In this document: positions 15,201 through 24,873 of the stretch, piece after piece | Numbering within the stretch: the first letter of the stretch is position 1 | Layout: each line of letters opens with the position of its first letter | Assembly (NCBI RefSeq): GCF_019399895.1 | Contig: NC_091875.1 | Span: 4,030,001 to 4,094,000, forward strand | Reading direction: 5' to 3' | DNA: 64,000 nucleotides | From: Cardiocondyla obscurior | Lineage: Eukaryota; Arthropoda; Insecta; Hymenoptera; Formicidae | The notes under the pieces: generated by a model | Seen by the model: only the letters and a program-made list of their open reading frames with translations | Told to the model about the DNA's origin: nothing | The model's database searches: none | Position numbers and translations under genes: made by a program

Positions 15201-18200
15201 TTTAACATATTATTAAAAAATAACACACAATATGACATCAGCAAGAGTATAAGACATCATTATTATTAATAAATTGAAAGAACTCTAAAATAAATTTTTT
15301 TTCAAGTCTTTATAAGTATGTAAAATATTTACTTTAAGACGATCGATAATGTCTTTTCGCGAATTTTTTTTATTTTTTATAACGTGAAAAATAGTTGCAT
15401 TATTCCGTCCAGCAAGTTAACAATCCTTTATAAAAAAAACTTACGGTTCACCGTCGCTTTCATTTATTAATCTAAGCTATATTAGGAAATCATAATCCTC
15501 TCGTAATCTCTATGAATTCCCTCGAAGCTCACCAATTCATCGCTATCAACGCCAAGTTTTTATAGATTATTGATGATCGAGGCGTTTCGGCGTACAAAAG
15601 AGTGGCATAATAACGCAATTAGCGACGCGTTGACAAATTGAATCGATTCGGAAATATATTCTTTTCATCGCGTCCTGATATCTTGGACCTCCGCCTTTCC
15701 CCTTCTATAAATATTTCATGCCGCGTGTTGTCCCCACATCCGTGGAAAATTGTCGAACGTCAGTCGATCCTTCTTTATACGATCCGCTCGGCCTCCGCCC
15801 TCGAAAAGTCTTGCGGCAAAAACCATAGGAAACCGATAATCTTTCATCAATCAGTATCAAAACTGCTTTGTCATTATTTTGGAAAAAAAAATCGTAGATG
15901 CACGATAATCTATAAGCCTTTGAATCTAAAAAAAAAAAAAGGAATTATACAGGATTAACTTGTATTGTTGTTAAAGTATTGTACGGTAGATATCGATTTA
16001 TAAAAAAAAAACCGCATAATGCTTTGCCCGCTAATGGATAGATTATAACGAATATTAGTTTCTGCGTAACATTACGCAAGGCAGATTGAAAAAAAATTTG
16101 ATCGTTAATCGTAACCGGCGTGCAAACGACGTCGCGCAACGATAAAGCGCCGCGCGATGCTGCCGGTAATTTATCCGGCAGTGTCAAGGAACTCGTAACT
16201 CCGTCGTCCATCTCGGAAATGGCGTGAAAACGGCGAAGACTATTTAGAGAGGCGATCGTGTGTACAGGAGCCGCGGATTGGTCGCGATGCAATTACGCAC
16301 GGCAGGCTGGGCGGCCGGTCGGTCGGGCGAAGGTGTTAAATTCACTGGATGTGTATCCTGGCGAACGAGCCCCATTCTGGGCGGTAGCCGACACAAATCC
16401 GATCGTATTTTCATCGACGCCAAATTGGCAATATCCTCGCCGGTGACGATTCCTGAATTATGCATCAGCCTCGGGGACAGTCGCTCCGAAGTTTATCCAT
16501 CCCACTTGTTTCCACCGAGAAGCCCGACTCGCTCGACTCTCTTCCACGCGGAGTTTTCTCCCCCATCCCGTGTCCTCGTCCTCCTCTCTTTCACCCCTCG
16601 CTTCACTTCCTCCTTCTCCTCCGCCGTTTCCTCCTTCGCAACCCCCGCGGAACATCGCACGTCTCGTCTCTCTCGCCGAATTGCCACCCCCTCACGGGCT
16701 CCCTACCCTCCGCACCCTTTCTCGGCTGGAAACGTCACTTATTGGTCGAGCGAGAGGGTGGAAAAAGAGACGATACCCTCGAATCCGACCAATCGCGGTG
16801 AACACCCGTGATAATGCTCGCGATATCTTGCACCGGTGAAACCTGCCGCGAGGAGAACATCGTGGGAGAAGTTGCCCGCGAGCGCGAGATAACTCTCTCA
16901 TCGAAAGCGATTTCGGCCGAGACCGCTCTCTTAGATTTCCGGCAATTGATATAATACTGTAGCGGTGTAGATATAATATTTATCCGTCGAAACCGTTTTA
17001 TCGACATTCGCCAGTTTTCTTAACAAAAATTGTAATTGATTTGCGATGGCAATTTTTTTTTTTTTACATCGTATTTGTATAATATATAATTAAAATTTAC
17101 AATTGGAAAAATTTGTGTAACATTTTCGAGACAATAATTTTAACGAAATAAAATGTACCTTGCGTAACGGTACGAACTACGTCGCCGGTTACATTTTAAC
17201 AAACAGGAAGCGCGGTGGAGAGACTAGATTGTCCTATTGGGCGCTTGGAAATGGCGCTTAATCCTTTAAGAGAGCGTCGAGGCTCGACTCGAGGGACAGA
17301 CAATGGGAGGTAAAAGTAAAGCGTCGTTCCGAGAAGGGCGAGGGTTGTCCATCCACCCCAATAATAAAATGATAAGGACCTTCGTCTTTCCGCCGCCCGG
17401 CCGAACTTCCTCCCGGCCGAAACCCCATCGTATATAAATGTCGATATTATTGTAACGAGACGCTTTTGATGCCGATTTCGTGTCGTGCGTTCTCTCGTAC
17501 GCACACACGCGAGTGATATACGTCGAAACTGGCGCGGCGGAAACGGTGGCGCACGTACACCCGCAATTATTATCGCGCGCGCAAACAACGAACACGATCG
17601 AATCAAACGTTGGAACCGATCATCGATCGATGGAAATCAATTTTCTTCGTTGCTTCTCGCTTCTCTTTACTTTCGTTGTAGCAATGAATATTATTTGTCA
17701 TAGAACATAAATAGTTTGTAAAGCTTACAAAATAAGATTTTTATCGAAATAGATTTTTATCTATTAAATTGCTGAAAAGATACACCGGCTGCTTTAAATA
17801 TTCTTACGCTTAACAAAAAAAAAAAAGAAAAACATGTTTCGTAATTTTAATAGACATGATTTTATTTGATTATACTTCAGTAGTTTTGCAAGTATTAATT
17901 TGCGCAAAGACAAAATACAGCATGTTCCGCTTGCATAATTTATCGCGAGATCTATTTAAATTTAGAACTTGAACTTTTTTTTATAAAAAATTACTAGGAC
18001 GCACGTCGGATGCCGTATGACCAACAAAATCTATTCGAACCTACAAAAGAAATATTTTTCACGTATTTATCGTGCTTATAATTTCTGAATTTTAGAATAG
18101 ACGATTCGTTCGTCACGCGGCAAGCAATATGCATCGACAACCGGTTTGTTCACCTTGCACTGAACTCCCGCGATTAGCGGTGCTTACTTGAGAGAAGGAA

Positions 18201-18414
18201 ATAATGAATAGATGAAACGAAATCGTTATCGGACAAATCGGTACACTGTTAACCGCGGAGCTGACGGAAGATGAACGAGTCGGCCTTAAATTATTAATAA
18301 TTATCGATCCAGGAGACCGAATATCTAATTTCATAGATCTCGCGAAAGTAATCGAGTACAATTATCGGAGAAAATAGCGGCCGATGCTATGTTGCGTTTT
18401 ACTCGACGAGTGCC

Positions 18415-19509
18415 TCACGATGCCGGTGCTTCTTTTTTCGTCCGGTGTTCGCAGTCCTGTTTTAAATTGCACGGCTTTTTCTGCGAAGGACAATAGTGTA
18501 CGACGGTAGGGCAAGGGTGCGTCTTCTTTAATTTACACGGTTGTATCAAGGGTCGTTTAACGATCTTCTTCATCTCGTAGTACGGGCATGGTCCAGGATG
18601 TATCTTAGGCGGCGGTGAACAGGGACAAAGTACGACAGGTGCGTACGGTTGTTTCGGTAATGGAGGTGGAGCACAAATTTTCTTCTTTCGTACGTTGCTA
18701 TTTTTCATCTCCGTGTAAGGTTTGTCATCGGTACGGAAGTCCTCCGACATTGACGGACACGGGTTAGGCTTCACGAACTTCTGCGGGGGACACGCCACCT
18801 TCGCATATTCCATTTTCGGTGGTGGAACAGTTTGAGGCAGCTCGCACTTGCCCGCAGGCAAGCAGGTCTTCTTACACGCATGATCCACGATCATTTTTCC
18901 TATCTTCGGTTTCTCTCTCGCTTTTTCCTTGCTTCTATCGCACTTGACTTTCTCTCGACTGCAAACGTCATTCTTTTCGTCGCTCTTTTCTAAACTGCTC
19001 TCCTCGTTGCAAGACTGGCTGAACTGATCAGGCTTCTTTATTTCGGTCGGTTTGCAATTTTTCGAATACAATTTCGCGAACGTTAAGTTTCGAGGGCTGT
19101 TTTCGAAACAACTATAGCTCCTTGTGCGAATTAATCTTGAGTCAAGCATATGAATCGAATAGAATTTGCAACTCCATCGTTTGAGCTTTAATCTTCCTGT
19201 CCCGAGGATCGGTCCCGAATTGTCGATCTGAAATCCAGTTTTCAAAACAGAACACTTTTTTTTTCGTGGTAGTTCTCGATAAGCTTTTCGGAAAGATTTT
19301 AATTTGTTAAAATTTTTTTTTTTTTTTGTAGCTTGCGCGAGTCGAATAAGGAAAAGAGAGAAAAATATATACACGCGCGCATACACATATATGTGAATGT
19401 ATATTTAGTTTTAGAAATAAAGCTAGTTTTCCATTTTTATTAGGCGACATTTACGAAAGCCGCTAACGCCTCCACGTACCTTCTGTGTTTTACTGATGCA
19501 GTTCAGCAT
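18415..19509 (-). CDS. Cys/Pro/Lys-rich protein, two-exon model
   Basis: The main exon (19227-18415, stop at 18415-18417) gives 270 residues after a plausible acceptor (TGGATTTCAG). The longer open frame reaching 19386 starts on GTG and runs through poly(A), so I reject that start. A donor AAG|gtacgt at 19480/19479 joins in phase 0 to a short upstream exon. That exon has in-frame ATGs at 19509, 19524 and 19542; I chose the one giving MLNCISKTQK, so the protein is about 280 residues. The first third is basic with scattered Cys. The rest is charged and then Pro/Cys-rich, with CPP, PPPK, PPPLPKQP, CPCSPPPK and PCPYYEMKK segments. No catalytic domain or membrane segment is visible. The composition resembles Cys-Pro-rich sperm structural proteins of insects, but this is an analogy. 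The family is not recognised. Low-coordinate member of a same-strand cluster. Confidence 0.6.
19434..19441 (-). terminator. Candidate polyadenylation signal
   Basis: On the minus strand an AATAAA lies about 65 nt downstream of the stop at 19503. It would suit the gene ending there. For the neighbouring Cys/Pro gene the same position is inside the first intron. Confidence 0.35.
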
Positions 19510-19802
19510 TTTTCTTTTTTGCATGGTTTCTTGGGTGGGCATTTAACGCAGAATGGCTTTCTTTCGGACTTTGGTTTAGAGGGATAGCCCGGTGGTTCGG
19601 CGGGCTGGCAGGGGCCCTTGGGTGGATCGCATGGATTCCTTTTTGGTCGACTAGGTGAGTCCTCGCCACAGTCTGGCTCACCTAGCCGCAGTACTCTGCC
19701 ACTAATTTCCTGCTGGTTTTTACGTATTAAATCGTGAAGGACTTTGTTGCGTTTTCTCGATAATCTCGCGGTACCCGTAAACAGCGCTTTTAAGCTCACC
19801 TC
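19503..19802 (-). CDS. Terminal exon of a small Pro/Cys/Lys-rich protein
   Basis: An open minus-strand frame of about 98 codons ends at TGA 19503-19505. Its first part is basic (SLKALF, ARLSRKRNKVL), and a tail carries CDPPKGPCQP, CVKCPPKKPC and KKEKC. That biased, Cys-paired composition matches its neighbours and argues for real coding. The first codon of the frame is GTG, not ATG, and no ATG lies upstream before the frame enters a poly(A) run. This is therefore probably the last exon of a spliced gene whose start I could not place. It might also be an alternative last exon of the gene just upstream. Its final 45 nt overlap, in another frame, the proposed first exon of the next gene. No family recognised. 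Confidence 0.5.
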   Translation of the reverse strand, partial: EVSLKALFTGTARLSRKRNKVLHDLIRKNQQEISGRVLRLGEPDCGEDSPSRPKRNPCDPPKGPCQPAEPPGYPSKPKSERKPFCVKCPPKKPCKKEKC

Positions 19803-19839
19803 CCTCCTTTTAAGGGTTTTGCAAGATAAAAGTAAAACG

Positions 19840-19879
19840 CCCGTACTTGTTTTTTTTTTTTTTTTTTTTTTTGTACGGG
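19840..19879. repeat. T23 tract flanked by a 7-bp inverted repeat
   Basis: A run of 23 T (19850-19872) is bracketed by CCCGTAC (19840-19846) and its exact complement GTACGGG (19873-19879). It lies in the roughly 150-bp gap between two minus-strand coding regions. Confidence 0.85.
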
Positions 19880-19953
19880 AGTCAGAAACGTGAATATAAT
19901 TTTTTAATGCGCGTAAAATTCACAGATATATTTAATTACAGTTGTGATTGAAG

Positions 19954-21187
19954 TTAATACATCGATATAGAGATCCTCCGCTTTATAAAAGACGATCGAT
20001 TCGTTGATTCATGGCTCTCGTTTTCCTTGTCGATCTTTCTTTTCTTCTCTTCGTCCGTCGTGGCTTCGGTCTTTGGTACATCGTGTTTGGATCGGAAAAC
20101 TCGACGCTTGAACTCCGTTACTTTCTCGATTAGAGTTTGTAATTTTTCGACGGCGTCTTTGTTAGAAACTTTCTTTGACATCAGCATTATTCGATCAGCT
20201 TGTATCAATTCTTCAATGGTCGAAAAATCTACGTGCGTGACAAATTTTGTTAAGGGATTGATAAAGTTATTGTTTTCGAGCATCAACATTGCCGGCACAA
20301 AATTGTCCTGCTTGTCTTCGATGCGCGGTGATTTTTTATTAGGCTTTTTTTTGTCTCGGTGGAGTTGACGGTCATCCGTGCCGATCTCTTCTTCGTATTC
20401 CTCGCCTTGAGGGAAGTAATCGTCGTTCCCTTGTCTGTCGTACTTTGATTTCTCAATCACACGATCGCTACAACGGCGAAAGTCGGTGACAAAATGCTTA
20501 GGCATAAAAGGAAAAGCAAAATAATCCCTGTGGCCAGTTGCTGAATTAAAATCTCGCTGGGTGGAATTTGCGTTCATAAACTGTTGATGTAAATCGATGA
20601 CCGATAAAGAACCTTTTCTGGTTTGAATTTGATCGATCAGTCTTCCACTTTCGGCTATTTGTACCGCAGATTTCGTCGACGAACTTGATTTCTCTCTTTT
20701 CTGCAGAGAGAGATGGAGAGAAAGAGAGAGAGGACAACCAGAATAATAAAAAATAAAATTTATAATAAAGAATTATTTATATTTAAAAATAGAATTTTTA
20801 TCTTTACAGTCTAAGATAATCAATTTAATGAGAGAAGAGGCAGAAGGGAGGTGGAGCCGTAGCGATCTTTTTCTTTTCTTTTCTTTTTTTTTTAAATTAA
20901 TTTTACGCTTTTAAAATATATTTTTCTCTATCGATTCCTTTAATTTAATTCACGATTAACTTTGTCAAAAATAATATAAATAATGTATTGAAAATATGCA
21001 AGATAATAAAGTATATTATATCGTGTTTATCAAATAGTGCAAAGAAGAAAGATAATAAAAATTTTTTTAGATAGTAAAAGTAATTAATATTTTGAAAGCT
21101 TACTTCGAGCACTCCAAATTCTTGTTGCCTGATAGCTAAATGTTCTTTCTCTGATTGTAGCTGTAATGAAAAATTATGCGATGTCAT
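19954..21187 (-). CDS. Charged hypothetical protein, about 276 aa, two exons
   Basis: Exon 1 (21187-21104) opens with ATG and reads MTSHNFSLQ then LQSEKEHLAIRQQEFGVLE to a gtaagc donor. The first exon could instead begin at an acceptor-like TTACAG just before the LQSEK segment, with a start further upstream. Exon 2 (20700-19954) follows a strong CTCTCTCTGCAG acceptor in phase 0 and ends at a stop. The N-terminal 70 residues are helix-prone and coiled-coil-like. A later block around residues 165-220 (FVTHVDFSTIEEL, EKLQTLIEKVTEFKRRVF) also looks helical, and the C-terminus is Lys/Glu-rich. There are few Cys, unlike its neighbours. No signal peptide, membrane segment or known motif is seen. A minus-strand ATTAAA near 19931-19936 may be the poly(A) signal. 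The stop of the next gene upstream lies only about 250 nt away. Family unknown. Confidence 0.65.
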
Positions 21188-21385
21188 ACATTATTTTACA
21201 TAAAGTTATTTTAGTCATTATTAAAACGAAATCTATAATATGAAATCAATATTTCTATTTTTTACGAATATAAGATAGTAATTTTGCATCAGCAAGTTTG
21301 ATGCAATTTTTCTTATATATATTGCTTTGAAATTAGCATAGGTTTTTTTTAGTAGTTAATACGCTTTTACTTTTAAAAAGAAATT

Positions 21386-21391
21386 GTTTAT
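21386..21391 (-). terminator. Polyadenylation signal AATAAA
   Basis: On the minus strand AATAAA sits about 45 nt beyond the stop codon at 21436, a typical distance for a short 3' UTR. It supports the end of the 480-residue gene here and separates it from the gene starting at 21187. Confidence 0.6.
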
Positions 21392-21435
21392 TGAAGAAAC
21401 ACTTTGACATAAGCAATGCGTAATTAGAATATATC

Positions 21436-23851
21436 TCAAGACTTTTTATTGTCCGCGTCGCTTTTATCACATTCTGGAATCTTTTTTACGGGTGGACACG
21501 GTTTTTTGTCACACGAATCAACTTTCTTAATTTCTGTACAATGAGGCTTCTTAATTTCTTCTTTCTTTTTTATTTCTTCTTTCTTCTTTATTTCTTCTTT
21601 CTTATCTGGCCTACATGGATCTGTGTCGTGCAATTTATAAGTTTGTTCTTGTTTCACAGAATGTTGTCTAGGGCTCGGATCTTCTTTTATTTTAGGCATA
21701 TCGTCCTTTTTCTGCTTACAAGGATCTGGTCGGTCCTCTACCTTTCGCTCGTGAGTTTTACGAGAATCGCGAGCACTTTTTTTACCGCAAGAGCTCTTTC
21801 TCCCTTCGCAAGAAACTACATTTTGTCTCTTGTCCGAGCATTTCCTTCTGCCAGTGCAATCAACTATTTTTCTCTCGCTTATTTTTTTTCCCTTTTGACA
21901 CTTTCCTTTCGTTTCACGTTTCTCTCTATCCTTACAAATGTCACTCTTATCCCTGTCCTTGCCTAAAGATTTTTTCCGCTGCATACAATACTCCTGTATC
22001 TTTTTCCGAATACCGCTTTTTTTTGGTTTATCTTCGCAATCTTTTGACGCAAAAAGACCGAGGCTGTTTGAAATTAAATCGGTGAAAGAGAATGAAGCTA
22101 CTCCCTGATTAATTTCGCACTTGTGACTTATGAAATTTAAAGAAAACGTGGAAAATTTGAAACAACTATGGATCTTGTGTAATAATCTTAGTTTGCCGTT
22201 TGATAACTCTTCCAGTATCACTCGATCGGTCAGTTTCTTTACTATTCTGAAGTGCGAGTCTATAGTTGGAAAGACGCCGACGTTTCTGCACGTCTTCATC
22301 CATCTTATCAACTTTTCATCGTGATTCGACAAAGATGTCGGCGGCGATTGATGATTATTTTCTTTCAAAACCATTGCGTTGCAAGAGCCATGTCTGATAT
22401 CTCTCGTTTTCTTAATCGGTCGATGCTTCTTCGAGATTTTCGTTTTAAGAATGAAGCTTAGGTAATGCCTCTGATATGACTGATACATCAAGTCAGAGCA
22501 GCGCTTGCAAACCGCGGTGATGTCGCGACCTCTTTGCCAGGTTTTCACGTTGCTGAAATCCTTTCCATCCAGGACCATAGCGTAAGGACACGTCCTGCCG
22601 CACGCATTACTCGCCTGAGGACAGACGGAGAGACGATTTCAGGTGCAGTTCTTCTCTAGGTTCTTTCATAAATTTATATATGGTCAGTCACTGGTGTTCG
22701 GCATCAATTAACTGTATTGATAGTTTAGCTAGTTTTATATCCGTCATTTTTTTATTTTTATTTATTTTTTTTTCTTTAAATAAAATTTGAGCGTTGTCTT
22801 CAATGCGTGCGTCTTCAGGTTCTTAGCTCCACATATCAGAACACATCACGCTTCTCCATTTTATTTAAACAATAATTATAATTATAAATGCGTAGGAAAA
22901 ATTTTGTCAAATGAAGTGCTTAGCAAGGATTTAGGATGGCAAATATGAAGGTAAAAGTCGCTTTCTTCAATAACATATAATAATTTCCGGCAATGGTGGA
23001 AATTGATATCGGTCGTGTGTCACACAAACGGCGAATGTGCGGTCTCCGCGCTTAATAAAGTGACACGTAGATTCACGTCGTAATTATTAAAATGTATACT
23101 TTAACGATATCAAAATATTAAATCCACAAATAAATTAAATAGAGATATTAATACAAGTAAATAAAAAAGAAAAAAGAGAGAAAGAGAAAGAGATTAATAA
23201 AATCCATAGTTGAGATTGTGTCAAATACATGCACACAATTAAAATAATTTTTCAGTTAAATTTTAATTTCAAAGGTATAAATATACAGATTAATTTTTCT
23301 CTCACCTTTGGTGCTAATTCCTTAATAGGTGTCAACAGGCTATTAAATATTGGTGCCTTTTCAACTATTGGTAAACGATAAAGAGCTTCCACAAGTTTCT
23401 CTATCTGATTAGTTTTATCCCGCCTGGTTATATTTGTGTGACTGGTTTTATTCGAAATGGATCTCTTTGCCACTGTTAGCATTCTTGGTGACTATTTCAT
23501 TTATTGATAATTATTTATAACAATAATTTGTACTAATTTACATATTATTAAATGTTTTTTTTATAAATAATATATCATAAGCAATTTACAATAGGTTCGA
23601 AAATATTCAGTTTTGCCGATAGAATTTAATTGATTTTTCCGGAGCTACTAATTAGAGCATTTTAAGTAGGCGTTTTTTTTTTTATTAATAATTAGTTGGA
23701 TAAAAACGAATTACAAAACCAAAATTTTCGGTACATCAAAAGTTAAAGATAGTAAATCATAAATGATAAGTACCTTGAATTTTTTCTGACCAATTTGAAT
23801 TTTGTGTGATCCAAAAGATTTCACGATTGATTTTGCAACTCGGGGAAACAT
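21436..23851 (-). CDS. Lys/Cys-rich protein, 480 aa, three exons
   Basis: All three exons join in phase 0. Exon 1 (23851-23774) is MFPRVAKSIVKSFG... to donor AAG|gtactt. Exon 2 (23491-23306) starts SPRMLTVAKRSIS and ends KELAPK|gtgaga. Exon 3 (22614-21436) follows CTGTCCTCAG and starts ASNACGRTCPYAM. The first 30 residues are basic, amphipathic and free of acidic residues, as in mitochondrial presequences. Cys93/Cys97 (CGRTC) and Cys124/Cys127 (CKRC) form a four-Cys arrangement that could bind zinc. From about residue 280 the chain becomes very rich in Lys, Glu and Cys, and includes a threefold KKEEIK repeat and a CDKKPCPPVKK tail. The start ATG is the first in its exon. The length is unusual for nothing I know. 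Function is not recognised. Position beside the Pro/Cys-rich genes suggests a locally duplicated, possibly tissue-restricted group. Confidence 0.65.
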
Positions 23852-24676
23852 GGTTAAATATATTGAACAACTTAAAAATTTTTAGTGCATCTCTCGCACG
23901 TCTGACATATTAAAAATAAATGAATACGCGGCGTTTACGATAAAATAAGCGTCGATTCTTTTAATTTCAATTGTTTGATTACGTACGACAAAAATTAATA
24001 CGGTGTCAAAAATGTTTGCAATTCATGCATTCGTACTTTACACTGCATTATATGCTGTTGGCGCGGTCGTGTAATATTGCGGTGAGTGAACAGAAAATAT
24101 CGATAAAACCAGCGAACTCGTTTAGATCGTTGAACATGCTCATTTAGGTTACCAATTATTACTTTATCAGTTCACTGAAATACCAACGACTACATATAAG
24201 AACATAATATCAAAGCGTTACTGTAGCTTACTTATATCGTTAAATGATAACGTATTATGTCGAATATCATGTATAACTGCAGTTGATTCATATACAATCC
24301 CTGTTTTACCATTGCTATCACCATCGGATAATACGCGACTTAAATTTCCCGCTGTCGATCGAGGCTGGCAGCAAAAGCGGCGCCACCTCGGAAATGAAAA
24401 TCATTCTTTATTTCTATTAAATTAACGTTGTACTATTATTTTTTTATAATTAAAATTTTTTTATTGCAAAAATAATTAAAATTAACAAAATATATAAATT
24501 ACTAACGCGTACTTTTCACGACACGAAATTGTGTCGAGCAAGAGGATCAATCTATATTGTAAAAAGCGGCAACGATAAATCCGATTAGATCCAAAGCGGC
24601 TTTCTTAAGATACGATGTGCAACAAAATAAATTTTAGACAATAGTATAAATAAATTTACTCTTTAATTTGATTTAG

Positions 24677-24698
24677 TTTATTTACTTATTTATTTTTG
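24677..24698 (-). terminator. Candidate poly(A) signals for the phosphohistidine phosphatase gene
   Basis: Overlapping minus-strand AATAAA motifs lie about 180 nt downstream of the stop at 24874. Confidence 0.4.
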
Positions 24699-24873
24699 TA
24701 CAATGTATCTTAAAATAGCAAGGTAATTATAATGTTCAATAATTACAGATTTAATACTCGCTTAATTTCACTCCAGTACAAACATACATTTTATAAAACA
24801 AAATTCAATCCGATATAAGTTTGTTAAATTAAGACAGGAAGTAGCTTATTCCACTAAATCATGTAAGATCTAA

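Larger units (their letters stand above)
1..18400. other. Gene-poor region, no supportable coding exon
   Basis: AT-rich stretches alternate with CpG-rich blocks, for example around 3.5-4.3, 7.0-7.5, 12.5-13.4 and 16.2-17.6 kb. Open frames occur in these blocks on both strands. The longest are 176 residues at 3723-4253 and 183 residues at 16260-16811. They overlap frames on the other strand, are low-complexity or Ser/Pro/Arg-rich, match no family I recognise and have no coherent splice partners. The stretch could be intergenic DNA or a long intron of a gene outside the window. The foldback element and homopolymer tracts inside it are listed separately. Confidence 0.6.

Noticed and set aside
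16260..16811. 183-codon plus-strand ORF
   Set aside because: Ser/Pro/Arg-rich product of a pyrimidine-rich CpG block. Several other frames on both strands are open over the same bases, and the start context is weak.
19228..19386. 5' extension of the Cys/Pro ORF up to 19386
   Set aside because: The apparent start is GTG and the extension translates a poly(A) stretch. The TTTCAG acceptor at 19228 explains the open frame better.
21541..21966. 141-codon plus-strand ORF, Phe-rich
   Set aside because: It is the antisense shadow of the Lys/Glu-rich coding exon on the minus strand.
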